Positions 1-5,754 are shown, numbered from the stretch's first letter. The stretch is 5,860 nt of DNA from an uncultured Oscillospiraceae bacterium (GCA_900770015.1 CAAGIU010000250.1:1-5860); one strand, 5' to 3'. Numbers and translations: made by a program. Notes: a model not told the origin generated them from the letters alone.

Positions 1-61
1 CATGCAACGCACAGGCAAATTACAATTTGCCACAATGCTGAGTCAAACCGATATGCACATT
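1..61. mobile_element. Left insertion-sequence end (inner boundary at about 61)
   Basis: Positions 17-61 are the reverse complement of 5709-5753 with 41 of 45 bases matching; the only differences are the block 29-32. Similarity stops sharply after 61 and before 16. The right-hand copy lies just beyond the stop codon of a transposase gene, so the simplest reading is that this is the terminal inverted repeat of a related element whose body lies to the left of the window. Positions 1-15 do not resemble the sequence between the right-hand repeat and its transposase. That makes this more likely the opposite (transposase-start) end of a similar element, or a non-autonomous derivative, than a second copy of the same end. 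No transposase coding is visible here. Confidence 0.6.
14..31. repeat. Subterminal hairpin in left IS end
   Basis: GGCAAATT-AC-AATTTGCC is a perfect 8-bp inverted repeat with a 2-nt centre, at the inside edge of the terminal repeat. The corresponding hairpin at the other end (5741-5754) is TAAATT-GT-AATTTA. The core is conserved, and the C16-G29 pair is replaced by T-A in the other copy, so pairing is kept while sequence changes. It could be a transposase-binding or folding element; that role is inferred. Confidence 0.55.
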
Positions 62-97
62 ACATTTTCTCAATCTGAAACCCCAGCAGGGGATTGT

Positions 98-112
98 ATG
101 TATTTTGTACAT
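98..112. promoter_or_regulatory. Possible operator dyad in the GH2 leader
   Basis: ATGTA-TTTTG-TACAT is a perfect 5-bp dyad with a 5-nt spacer, upstream of the operon. Short AT-rich dyads of this shape are used by GntR- and LacI-type regulators of sugar operons, but no regulator gene lies in the window and the dyad is short enough to occur by chance. Confidence 0.2.
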
Positions 113-174
113 TCGCGGAGGTTTTTTGTCGTGAAGTGACTTCGATTCGTTTCTCGTCAGAAATGCATACATTC

Positions 175-194
175 AAGACAATGGTCTTTTTTTT
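175..194 (+). terminator. Weak terminator-like hairpin with T tract upstream of the operon
   Basis: AAGAC-AATG-GTCTT (175-188) is a 5-bp stem with a 4-nt loop, and the run of T continues unbroken to 194. The stem is weak, with only two G-C pairs, so this may be coincidence. If functional it would block transcription arriving from the insertion sequence on the left before the candidate operon promoter. Confidence 0.22.
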
Positions 195-210
195 CGGTCC
201 CTGCCGTGGT

Positions 211-226
211 ACAGTATAGTTACTGT
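211..226 (+). promoter_or_regulatory. Candidate -10 box inside a perfect dyad, operon promoter/operator
   Basis: TATAGT (215-220) matches the sigma-A -10 consensus at five of six positions. It lies inside ACAGTA-TAGT-TACTGT, a perfect 6-bp dyad with a 4-nt centre. No good -35 box is found 17-18 bp upstream (TTTTCG/TTTCGG around 191-197). A repressor bound to the dyad would cover the -10 box, or the promoter could need an activator. A start near 227 would give a leader of about 110 nt. This is the best promoter candidate in 62-336, but not a strong one. Confidence 0.35.
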
Positions 227-336
227 GCAAATCGTCGAATCCGGGCAGAATTGTGCGACATTTTTTCATCAAATTGTTCCATATCTGCACAGATTGCCGA
301 CATCCGGCACAAATCTAATGGTAAAGAAGGAGTTCC

Positions 337-2265
337 ATGCGGAGTATTATCAACCTGAACCAGAGCTGGCAGTTCACCGGCCTGGACGGAAATACCATTC
401 CGGTCAATATCCCCCACACCTGGAACAACATCGACGGTCAGGACGGCGGCAATGACTACAAGCGCGGCACCTGCACCTACCGGCGTTCCTTTGAGACCCC
501 CGCCGGCCTCGGGGATACCCGGCAGGTCTGGCTGGAATTCAACGGCGTCAACGCGTCGGCAAAGGTCACCCTCAACGGGGAAACCGTCTGCACCCACGAC
601 GGCGGCTACTCCACCTTCCGCGCCGACATCACCCGGCTGCTTTCCGGGCAGAACGAGCTGACGGTGGAGGTGGACAACTCCAAAAACGACCGGGTCTACC
701 CCCAGAAGGCGGACTTCACCTTCTACGGCGGCATCTACCGGGACGTGAACCTCCTGGTGGTGGAGAAGGACCACTTCGCCCTGGACTACTTGGGCTCCAG
801 CGGCATCCGCGTCACCGCCACCCCCGAAGGAAACGATGCCACGGTTCGCGTCCAGAGCCGGGTCACCGGCGGCGAGGTGCGCATTACGCTGCTGGATGCC
901 GACGGGAAGGAAGTTGGCTCCGGCTCCGGCACCGATGTGACCATTCCCCTGAAGGACGCCCACCGCTGGCACGGCGTGGAGGACCCCTACCTCTACACCT
1001 GTAAGGCGCAGGTGCTCTCCGACGGCGCGGTGGCGGATGAACTTTCCATCCCCTTCGGCGTCCGGTCCTTCCGGGTGGACCCCAAGCTGGGCTTCATCCT
1101 CAACGACAAGCCCTTCCCCCTGCACGGCGTCTCCCGGCACCAGGACCGCAAGGGTCTGGGCAATGCCATCACCAGGGAAATGCACGACGAGGATATGGCG
1201 CTGATTGCCGAGATGGGCTGCAACACCGTCCGCCTTGCCCACTACCAGCACGACCAGTACTTCTATGACCTGTGCGACAGGTACGGCATGGTGGTCTGGG
1301 CGGAGATCCCCTACATCTCCGAGCATATGCCGGGCGGCCGGGAGGACACCATCAGCCAGATGAAGGAGCTGATTGAGCAGAACTACAACCACGCATCCAT
1401 CGTCTGCTGGGGCGTCTCCAATGAGATCACCATCTCCACCAAGGACAAGAAGGACATGCTGGATAACCACCATGTACTCAACGACCTGTGCCACGAGATG
1501 GACCCCACCCGGTTCACCACCCTGGCCTGCTACGCCATGTGCGGCCCCTTTAACCCCGTTGCCCACATCACCGACGTGGTTTCCTGGAATCTGTACCTGG
1601 GCTGGTATGTCCCCGGCTGCTTCCTCAACGACCTGTGGATCGGCTTCTGGCACCTGTGCTATCCGAAGCGTTCCCTGGGCTACAGCGAGTACGGCGCCGA
1701 GGGTATGCCCAACCTGCACTCCGAGCACCCCCGCAGAAACGACCACACCGAGGAATATCAGGCGAAATACCATGAGTTCATGCTCAAGTGCTTCCGCCGC
1801 CACAGCTGGATGTGGTCCACCCACGTCTGGAATATGTTCGACTTTGCCGCCGACGCCCGGGATCAGGGCGGCGAGCCGGGCATGAACCACAAGGGCCTGG
1901 TCACCTTCGACCGCAAGACCAAGAAGGACAGCTTCTATCTGTACAAAGCCTGGTGGAGCAGCGACCCGTTTGTCCACATCTGCTCCAAGCGGTTTACCGA
2001 CCGCGCCCAGGATACCATCACCGTGAAGGTCTACAGCAACCAGCCCACCGTGACATTGAGGGTCAACGGCAGGGAAATCGGCAGCGCCACGGAAAAAGAT
2101 CATGTGTTCACCTTCCGGGTGAAGCTGGAGGGCGAAACCAAGATCACCGCCTTTGCCGGCAAGCGGAAGGACACCGCCGTCTTCCGCAGGGTGGACACGC
2201 CCAACCCCGACTACGTTCTCAAGAAGTCCAAAAACCAGCAGGCATCCAACTGGGTGGACGCCTGA
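337..2265 (+). CDS. Glycoside hydrolase family 2 beta-glycosidase, probably a beta-hexuronidase
   Basis: A retaining beta-glycosidase of 642 aa with no signal peptide, so cytoplasmic. The fold order is the GH2 one: an N-terminal jelly-roll sugar-binding domain (about 1-155, with the DFTFYGGIYRDV segment at 126-137), an immunoglobulin-like domain (about 160-255), a TIM barrel (about 256-545) and a short beta-rich tail. The acid/base is E363 in GVSNE and the nucleophile is E451 in SEYGAE. N517-H-K519-G matches the NxKG motif that binds the uronic carboxylate in beta-glucuronidases. However, RLAHYQH (299-305) and WAEIPYI (321-327) are more like GH2 proteins annotated as beta-galactosidases, and from memory some of those carry NDKG at this place. 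The long active-site loop of E. coli GusA is absent. GAAGGAG at 326-332 sets the start, 4 nt upstream. First gene of the operon, 31 nt before the symporter. The GH2 family is certain. A uronide substrate is inferred mainly from the UxuB-type gene downstream; beta-galactosidase is the main alternative. Confidence 0.9.
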   Translation: MRSIINLNQSWQFTGLDGNTIPVNIPHTWNNIDGQDGGNDYKRGTCTYRRSFETPAGLGDTRQVWLEFNGVNASAKVTLNGETVCTHDGGYSTFRADITRLLSGQNELTVEVDNSKNDRVYPQKADFTFYGGIYRDVNLLVVEKDHFALDYLGSSGIRVTATPEGNDATVRVQSRVTGGEVRITLLDADGKEVGSGSGTDVTIPLKDAHRWHGVEDPYLYTCKAQVLSDGAVADELSIPFGVRSFRVDPKLGFILNDKPFPLHGVSRHQDRKGLGNAITREMHDEDMALIAEMGCNTVRLAHYQHDQYFYDLCDRYGMVVWAEIPYISEHMPGGREDTISQMKELIEQNYNHASIVCWGVSNEITISTKDKKDMLDNHHVLNDLCHEMDPTRFTTLACYAMCGPFNPVAHITDVVSWNLYLGWYVPGCFLNDLWIGFWHLCYPKRSLGYSEYGAEGMPNLHSEHPRRNDHTEEYQAKYHEFMLKCFRRHSWMWSTHVWNMFDFAADARDQGGEPGMNHKGLVTFDRKTKKDSFYLYKAWWSSDPFVHICSKRFTDRAQDTITVKVYSNQPTVTLRVNGREIGSATEKDHVFTFRVKLEGETKITAFAGKRKDTAVFRRVDTPNPDYVLKKSKNQQASNWVDA

Positions 2266-2296
2266 GCAAGCGCATTTTATTTAAGGAGGTCTTCCT

Positions 2297-3895
2297 ATGG
2301 CAAACAAACCCGCAGCCGCGCCCAATGACGGCGTGAACCGCGCCAAGCTGTATCAGCTGGCTCTGTTCCCCCTGAACAACGGCGCAACCAACGTCTATTT
2401 CGTCCTGATCCTGTCCTATGTGGCGCAGTTCGGCTCCAGCGTTCTGTCCCTGGGCATCTTCGCATCCATCATGGTCACCGCCATGCGTGTCTGCGACGCC
2501 ATCACCGACCCCATCATCGGCGCCCTGATGGACCGCACCAGTACCCGCTTCGGCAAATTCCGTCCGTTTATGGTCATCGGCTCGGTGATTATGGCCATCA
2601 GCGTGGTGTGCCTGTACATCCTGCTGCCCCTGATCCCCGCCACCATGATGTGGCTGCGCTATGTGGCCTTCACCGTGGTCTACTTCGTCTGGGTCATCGG
2701 CTACACCTTCCAGACCAGCTGCACCCGCGCCGGTCAGACCGTGCTCACCAACGACCCCAAGCAGCGTCCCCTGTTCACCATCTTCAACACCATCGGCTCC
2801 ATGCTGGGCATGGGCGTGATGCAGTTCCTGATCCCCCTGATCAAGAACGCCTACAATGTGTATGACGAGGCCGGCGTGCTGATCCAGTCCGGCTATGCCC
2901 GTCCCGAGCTGTACCGGGTCATCACCCCCGTGGGCATCGTGGTCTCCGTGCTGCTCACCATCCTCGCCATCATCGGCATCGCCGAGAAGGACCGCCCCGA
3001 GTTCTACGGCATCGGCGGCGCCAAGCAGGAGAAGGTCAAGGTCTCCGAGTATGTGGAAATCATCAAAAACAACAAGCCCATGCAGCGGCTGATGGTCGCC
3101 GGCGCGGGCTGCAAGCTGGCTCTGGCCATCGCCACCAACACCACCGTGCTGCTGGCGCTGTACGGCATCATGATGGGCAACTACGACAGCCTGTACCTGC
3201 CCATGATGATCCTGGGCTACGTCTTCGCCGTGCCCTTCTTCCTGCTGTCCGTCAACACCTCCCAGAAGCTGGGCCAGAAGGCCTCCCTGGTGCGCTATGT
3301 CTCCGTGGCCCTGGGCTGCTATGTGGGCGTGCTGATTCTGCTGCTGATCTCCAATGTGAATAACCCCGCCACCATGCTGTCCTTCCCCTTCAACGGCGGC
3401 GGCGCCATCAACCTGTACACCGTGGCCTTCATTCTCTGCTTCGGCATCGGCTACGGCGCCTACTACGCAACGGCCGATATGCCCATCCCCATGGTGGCCG
3501 ACTGCTCCGACTATGAGACCTACCGCTCCGGCAAGTACATCCCCGGCATCATGGGCACTTTGTTCTCCCTGGTTGACAAGCTGGTGTCCTCCCTTGCCCA
3601 GACCCTGGTTGCCTTCATCTTCCTGATCTGCGCCGGACTGCACGACCTGCCCACCGACAGCACGCCTTACTCCGGCGGCATCAAGGTGGCCATCATCGTC
3701 ATGTTCTGCGTCATCCCCATGATCGCCTGGGCCGCTACCCTGTGGGCCATGAAGGGCTACAGCCTCACCGGCGCCAAGATGAAGGAAATCCAGGCCGTCA
3801 ACGCCGCCCGTAAGAAGGGCATCGCCGATGGCATGACCATGGAACAGGCCATGCAGAAGTGGCAGACCGCCGAAGATGTGGGCGTCGAAATCTGA
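2297..3895 (+). CDS. GPH-family (MelB/UidB-like) glycoside:cation symporter
   Basis: A 532-aa inner-membrane transporter of the glycoside-pentoside-hexuronide:cation symporter family, expected to import the glycoside that the preceding GH2 enzyme cleaves. The family signature lies at residues 67-90: D67-A-I-T-D71-P, then G75, D79-R-T-x-T-R84 and G86-K-F-R-P90. D67 and D71 correspond to the aspartates of melibiose permease MelB that bind the coupling cation. A second family motif, AD-x2-DYE-x2-RSGKY, is at 401-413. Hydrophobic stretches fit about 12 membrane helices, with a charged central loop (about 229-262) and a cytoplasmic tail from about 486. The start is fixed by a near-perfect Shine-Dalgarno, TAAGGAGGT (2282-2290), 6 nt upstream. 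Substrates in this family include melibiose, glucuronides, pentosides and isoprimeverose and cannot be read from sequence; the neighbours suggest a hexuronide. Sodium versus proton coupling is not decided. Confidence 0.92.
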   Translation: MANKPAAAPNDGVNRAKLYQLALFPLNNGATNVYFVLILSYVAQFGSSVLSLGIFASIMVTAMRVCDAITDPIIGALMDRTSTRFGKFRPFMVIGSVIMAISVVCLYILLPLIPATMMWLRYVAFTVVYFVWVIGYTFQTSCTRAGQTVLTNDPKQRPLFTIFNTIGSMLGMGVMQFLIPLIKNAYNVYDEAGVLIQSGYARPELYRVITPVGIVVSVLLTILAIIGIAEKDRPEFYGIGGAKQEKVKVSEYVEIIKNNKPMQRLMVAGAGCKLALAIATNTTVLLALYGIMMGNYDSLYLPMMILGYVFAVPFFLLSVNTSQKLGQKASLVRYVSVALGCYVGVLILLLISNVNNPATMLSFPFNGGGAINLYTVAFILCFGIGYGAYYATADMPIPMVADCSDYETYRSGKYIPGIMGTLFSLVDKLVSSLAQTLVAFIFLICAGLHDLPTDSTPYSGGIKVAIIVMFCVIPMIAWAATLWAMKGYSLTGAKMKEIQAVNAARKKGIADGMTMEQAMQKWQTAEDVGVEI

Positions 3896-3903
3896 AAAGG
3901 AAG
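3895..3903 (+). promoter_or_regulatory. Ribosome binding site that decides the uxuB start
   Basis: AAAAGGAAG begins on the last base of the symporter stop codon and lies 9 nt before the ATG at 3913. It supports that ATG over the in-frame ATG at 3859, which lies inside the symporter gene and would add an 18-residue arginine-rich leader not expected in this family. Confidence 0.8.
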
Positions 3904-3912
3904 CGAAAAATT

Positions 3913-4764
3913 ATGAAAAACGTCATTGAAACCGATCTGACCGGAAAGGTTGCCGTGGTCACCGGCGCCAGCGGCACCCTGTGCTCCATTTTCGCCATGG
4001 CTCTGGCAAGAGCCGGCGCCAAGGTGGCTCTGCTGGGACGGAACCTGAGCAAGCTCAACGAGGTCGCCGACAAGATCGCCGCCGAGGGCGGTGTGGCCAA
4101 GGGCTATGCCTGCAACGTGCTGAGCAAGGACAACTGCTTCGCCGTGGCCGAGCAGGTCATGGCGGACCTTGGCCCCTGCGACATCCTCATCAACGGCGCC
4201 GGCGGCAACAACGCCAAGGCCAACACCGACAAGGAATTCTTCGAGATGGAGGATCTGGACTCCGACACCGTCACCTTCTTTGACCTGGACGAGAACAGCG
4301 TGCAGAACGTGTTCAACCTGAACTGGGTGGGAACGCTTCTGCCCACCCAGGCCTTTGCCCGGCAGATGGTGGGCAGGGAAGGCTGCAACATTCTGAACAT
4401 CTCCAGCATGAACGCCTACCTGCCCCTGACCAAGATTCCCGCCTACTCCTCCTCCAAGGCAGCCGTCACCAACTTCACCCAGTGGCTGGCTGTCCACTTC
4501 TCCAAGGTGGGCATCCGGGTCAACGCCATCGCCCCCGGCTTCTTCGCCTCCGAGCAGAACAATAAGCTCCTGTACAACGACGACGGCACCCCCACCGCCC
4601 GCACCAAGCGCATCCTGGACAACACCCCCATGGGCCGCTTCGGCGACAGCGAGAAGGATCTGGTGGGCTCCGTGCTGTTCCTGCTGAACAACGACGCCGC
4701 CGGCTTCATCACCGGCATCTGCCTGCCCATCGACGGCGGCTTCTCCGCATACTCCGGCGTGTAA
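3913..4764 (+). CDS. uxuB: UxuB-type SDR: fructuronate reductase / D-mannonate oxidoreductase
   Basis: A 283-aa cytoplasmic short-chain dehydrogenase of the type used by Bacillus and Clostridia for UxuB (YjmF-like). It interconverts D-fructuronate and D-mannonate with a nicotinamide cofactor, and is unrelated to the longer E. coli UxuB. Visible are a Rossmann start with T17-G18-A-S-G21-T-L-C24, NGAGG (94-98) in place of NNAG, and a catalytic tetrad N137, S165, Y178 and K182 (YSSSK). APGFF (207-211) and the C-terminus DGGFSAYSGV match this subfamily as I recall it. An acidic insert at about 107-129 precedes the N137 helix. The second and third glycines of the usual TGxxxGxG motif are T22 and C24, which I believe is normal for this subgroup. 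R43 after strand beta-2 could favour NADP(H), but this is not decisive. It follows the symporter by 17 nt and closes the operon. The partner enzymes of glucuronate breakdown (uronate isomerase, mannonate dehydratase, KDG kinase and aldolase) are not in the window. Confidence 0.85.
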   Translation: MKNVIETDLTGKVAVVTGASGTLCSIFAMALARAGAKVALLGRNLSKLNEVADKIAAEGGVAKGYACNVLSKDNCFAVAEQVMADLGPCDILINGAGGNNAKANTDKEFFEMEDLDSDTVTFFDLDENSVQNVFNLNWVGTLLPTQAFARQMVGREGCNILNISSMNAYLPLTKIPAYSSSKAAVTNFTQWLAVHFSKVGIRVNAIAPGFFASEQNNKLLYNDDGTPTARTKRILDNTPMGRFGDSEKDLVGSVLFLLNNDAAGFITGICLPIDGGFSAYSGV

Positions 4765-4780
4765 AAGCATTCCACATTCC

Positions 4781-4811
4781 AAAACCCGCTGCCCAAAAAG
4801 CAGCGGGTTTT
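4781..4811 (+). terminator. Intrinsic terminator of the operon
   Basis: AAAACCCGCTGC (4781-4792) pairs perfectly with GCAGCGGGTTTT (4800-4811) across a 7-nt loop, giving a 12-bp stem 16 nt after the uxuB stop. The T tract is only four bases, but the matching A tract on the other arm means it could work in both directions. It closes the three-gene transcript. Confidence 0.85.
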
Positions 4812-4854
4812 GATCGTCTGTGCAGCAACGCAAATTTGGCGCGGCAGCGCCCTT

Positions 4855-4902
4855 GGCTCTCCCTTTGGGAGAGCTGTCAGCCGGTCAGGCTGACTGAGAG
4901 GG
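4855..4902. repeat. Double-hairpin dispersed repeat (CTCCCTTTGGGAG type)
   Basis: Two adjacent perfect hairpins are visible: GCTCTCCC-TTT-GGGAGAGC (4856-4874) and GTCAGCC-GGTCA-GGCTGAC (4876-4894), followed by TGAGAGGG. From memory, sequences of this form recur between genes in many commensal Clostridia, typically with a variable second hairpin. Only one copy is in the window, so its repeat status here rests on that recollection. Its function is unknown; in RNA it would form two stable stems. Confidence 0.6.
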
Positions 4903-4950
4903 TACTCCGTTGGATGGTTGGGCAGCGCCTATTGGATTGCGCCTCAAAAA

Positions 4951-4993
4951 ACGTACAGCCCCTTGTAGGGGAGGATATTATCCTCCCGCGCAG
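4951..4993 (+). repeat. Palindromic repeat, copy 1 (+ orientation)
   Basis: It begins with GTACAGCCCCTTGTAGGG and contains GGGAGGATA-T-TATCCTCCC (4969-4987), a perfect 9-bp inverted repeat around one base. The core is repeated in reverse orientation at 5084-5107. The flank GTACAGCCC...TTG-AGGGG and the trailing GCAG recur at 5143-5176. Confidence 0.65.
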
Positions 4994-5058
4994 TGTAAGC
5001 CCTAAAAAAGCAATCACGTTGGGCGAATTCGTACAAAGCTGGACAATTTCCCATTCAA

Positions 5059-5107
5059 CCCGCCACGCAGTTATCCTACGTGGCGGGAGGCTAATAGCCT
5101 CCCCTAC
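5059..5107 (-). repeat. Palindromic repeat, copy 2 (reversed), with overlapping alternative hairpin
   Basis: On the - strand this reads GTAGGGGAGGCTATTAGCCT..., the same unit as copy 1 with A-T to C-G changes in both arms, so pairing is preserved. The hairpin is GGGAGGCTA-A-TAGCCTCCC (5085-5103). A second stem, CCCGCCACG (5059-5067) with CGTGGCGGG (5079-5087), uses the same GGG at 5085-5087, so the two stems exclude each other. Confidence 0.6.
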
Positions 5108-5142
5108 AGTGGCGTGGCAGAAATTTAATTTCGCCCCCAAAA

Positions 5143-5176
5143 TGTACAGCCCATTGCAGGGGGCCTCCCCCGCAGC
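5143..5176 (+). repeat. Degenerate palindromic repeat, copy 3 (+ orientation)
   Basis: TGTACAGCCCATTGCAGGGG parallels CGTACAGCCCCTTGTAGGGG of copy 1, and CCTCCCCCGCAG parallels CCTCCCGCGCAG, but the central AT-rich part is missing. What is left is a short hairpin, GGGGG-CCT-CCCCC (5159-5171), extended by TGC/GCA with one bulged A. Confidence 0.5.
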
Positions 5177-5185
5177 AGATTTTCC

Positions 5186-5214
5186 TTTACGCGGGGTCAA
5201 AAATGTGGTAGAAT
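5186..5214 (+). promoter_or_regulatory. Sigma-A promoter with extended -10 for the PAP2-like gene
   Basis: TTTACG (5186-5191; 4 of 6 against TTGACA) and TAGAAT (5209-5214; 5 of 6 against TATAAT) are separated by exactly 17 bp, and TGG directly before the -10 (5206-5208) supplies the extended -10 TGN. A start near 5221 would leave a leader of about 20 nt. It sits directly downstream of the repeat block, so the gene is transcribed independently of the upstream operon. Confidence 0.65.
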
Positions 5215-5241
5215 CAAGCAGAAAGGAGCGCTGAAACACTT

Positions 5242-5703
5242 ATGGAATGGATCTTCGACTTACTCACGAACCCGTATCTCATCACCGCGGTTTCCTCCTG
5301 GGCCATTGCGCAGGTGCTGAAGGTGCTCATCAACGGGGCGTTTCAGAAAAAGCTCAGCCTGGAGCGTCTTTTCGGCGACGGCGGTATGCCCAGCGGACAC
5401 AGCGCCACGGTGACCTCCCTGGCGGTGTTCATGGCGCTGCGCCACGGCACCGGCAGCTACCAGTTTGCCATCACCGCCATCCTGGCGGCCATCGTCTGCC
5501 ATGACGCCATGGGCGTGCGGCAGGAGACCGGAAAGCAGGCCATGCTGCTCAACGAGGTCCTCAAGTCCTTCACCATCGCCGACAAGGAGCTGCAGAACAT
5601 CAAGCTCAAGGAGCTGGTGGGCCACACCCCCCTGCAGGTCCTGGCCGGCATCCTGGTGGGCTTCGCCAACGCGTTCTTCATGTATTATATCGTTCTTTCA
5701 TAA
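5242..5703 (+). CDS. yuiD: Divergent PAP2 family (DUF212, YuiD-like) membrane protein
   Basis: A 153-aa membrane protein of the divergent PAP2 / acid phosphatase-vanadium haloperoxidase-related family, close to the roughly 158 aa of B. subtilis YuiD. The family hallmarks are present in order: K27 in an early helix, GDGGMPSGHSA (45-55) as the phosphatase-like motif with S51-G-H53, D88-AMGVR93 followed by GKQA (97-100), and LVGHTPLQVLAG (125-136). Hydrophobic segments at about 12-30, 54-68, 72-90 and 131-152 suggest four membrane helices. A lipid-phosphate phosphatase role is implied by the family, but the substrate is unknown. The ATG at 5242 is the only sensible in-frame start; AAAGGAG (5222-5228) is 13 nt away, longer than usual. 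An insertion-sequence end begins about 6 nt after the stop, so its natural terminator appears lost or displaced. It is not functionally linked to the uronide operon by anything seen. Confidence 0.9.
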   Translation: MEWIFDLLTNPYLITAVSSWAIAQVLKVLINGAFQKKLSLERLFGDGGMPSGHSATVTSLAVFMALRHGTGSYQFAITAILAAIVCHDAMGVRQETGKQAMLLNEVLKSFTIADKELQNIKLKELVGHTPLQVLAGILVGFANAFFMYYIVLS

Positions 5704-5708
5704 ACCGG

Positions 5709-5754
5709 AATGTGCATATCGGTTTGACTCAGCATTGCAATAAATTGTAATTTA
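5709..5754. repeat. Terminal inverted repeat with hairpin, right copy
   Basis: It matches 17-61 in reverse complement at 41 of 45 positions, including an unbroken 29-bp stretch (5709-5737 against 33-61). The inner edge holds TAAATT-GT-AATTTA (5741-5754), the counterpart of the left hairpin at 14-31. Confidence 0.8.

Larger units (their letters stand above)
4812..5185. other. Gene-free, repeat-rich intergenic region
   Basis: I see no credible gene in this stretch. The open frames across it on both strands are low-complexity readings through palindromes, with no good ribosome site and no family resemblance. It holds at least two repeat families: a double-hairpin repeat at 4855-4902, and three related copies of a GTACAGCCC / GGGAGG...CCTCCC repeat at about 4951-4993, 5084-5107 (reversed) and 5143-5176. 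A small hairpin, GGCGC-GGCA-GCGCC, is at 4838-4851. The base pattern differs from the flanking genes, as expected for dispersed repeats accumulated between two transcription units. Confidence 0.75.

Noticed and set aside
219..245. Possible CcpA cre site around TGCAAATCGTCGAATC
   Set aside because: The spacing of the TG, AA and CG positions is off by one from the cre consensus, so I do not call it.
60..290. 76-codon open frame on the - strand in the operon leader
   Set aside because: It spans the IS boundary and the promoter region, with no recognisable motif; it is best explained as chance in AT-richer sequence.
220..2103. Open frame of 627 codons on the - strand, antisense to the GH2 gene
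   Set aside because: The GH2 frame has clear domains and catalytic motifs. The antisense reading is Val/Gly/Ala/His-rich low-complexity protein, as produced by strong G/C third-position bias. No family resemblance or ribosome site.
2219..3643. Open frame of 474 codons on the - strand, antisense to the symporter gene
   Set aside because: Its Gly/His/Asp/Gln-rich composition is the mirror of Leu/Ile/Val codons in the transporter; there is no plausible domain.
3859..3912. Upstream in-frame ATG for the SDR gene
   Set aside because: It lies inside the symporter gene and adds an arginine-rich leader absent from this family; the ATG at 3913 has a proper ribosome site.
3757..4833. Open frame of 358 codons on the - strand, antisense to uxuB
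   Set aside because: It covers the terminator and the symporter end, is low complexity, and the + strand gene has a full set of SDR residues.
4836..5234. Overlapping open frames on both strands in the intergenic region (4836-5234 + and 4877-5239 -)
   Set aside because: They read straight through the palindromic repeats, have no ribosome site and resemble no known family; the + strand frame also runs over the PAP2 promoter.
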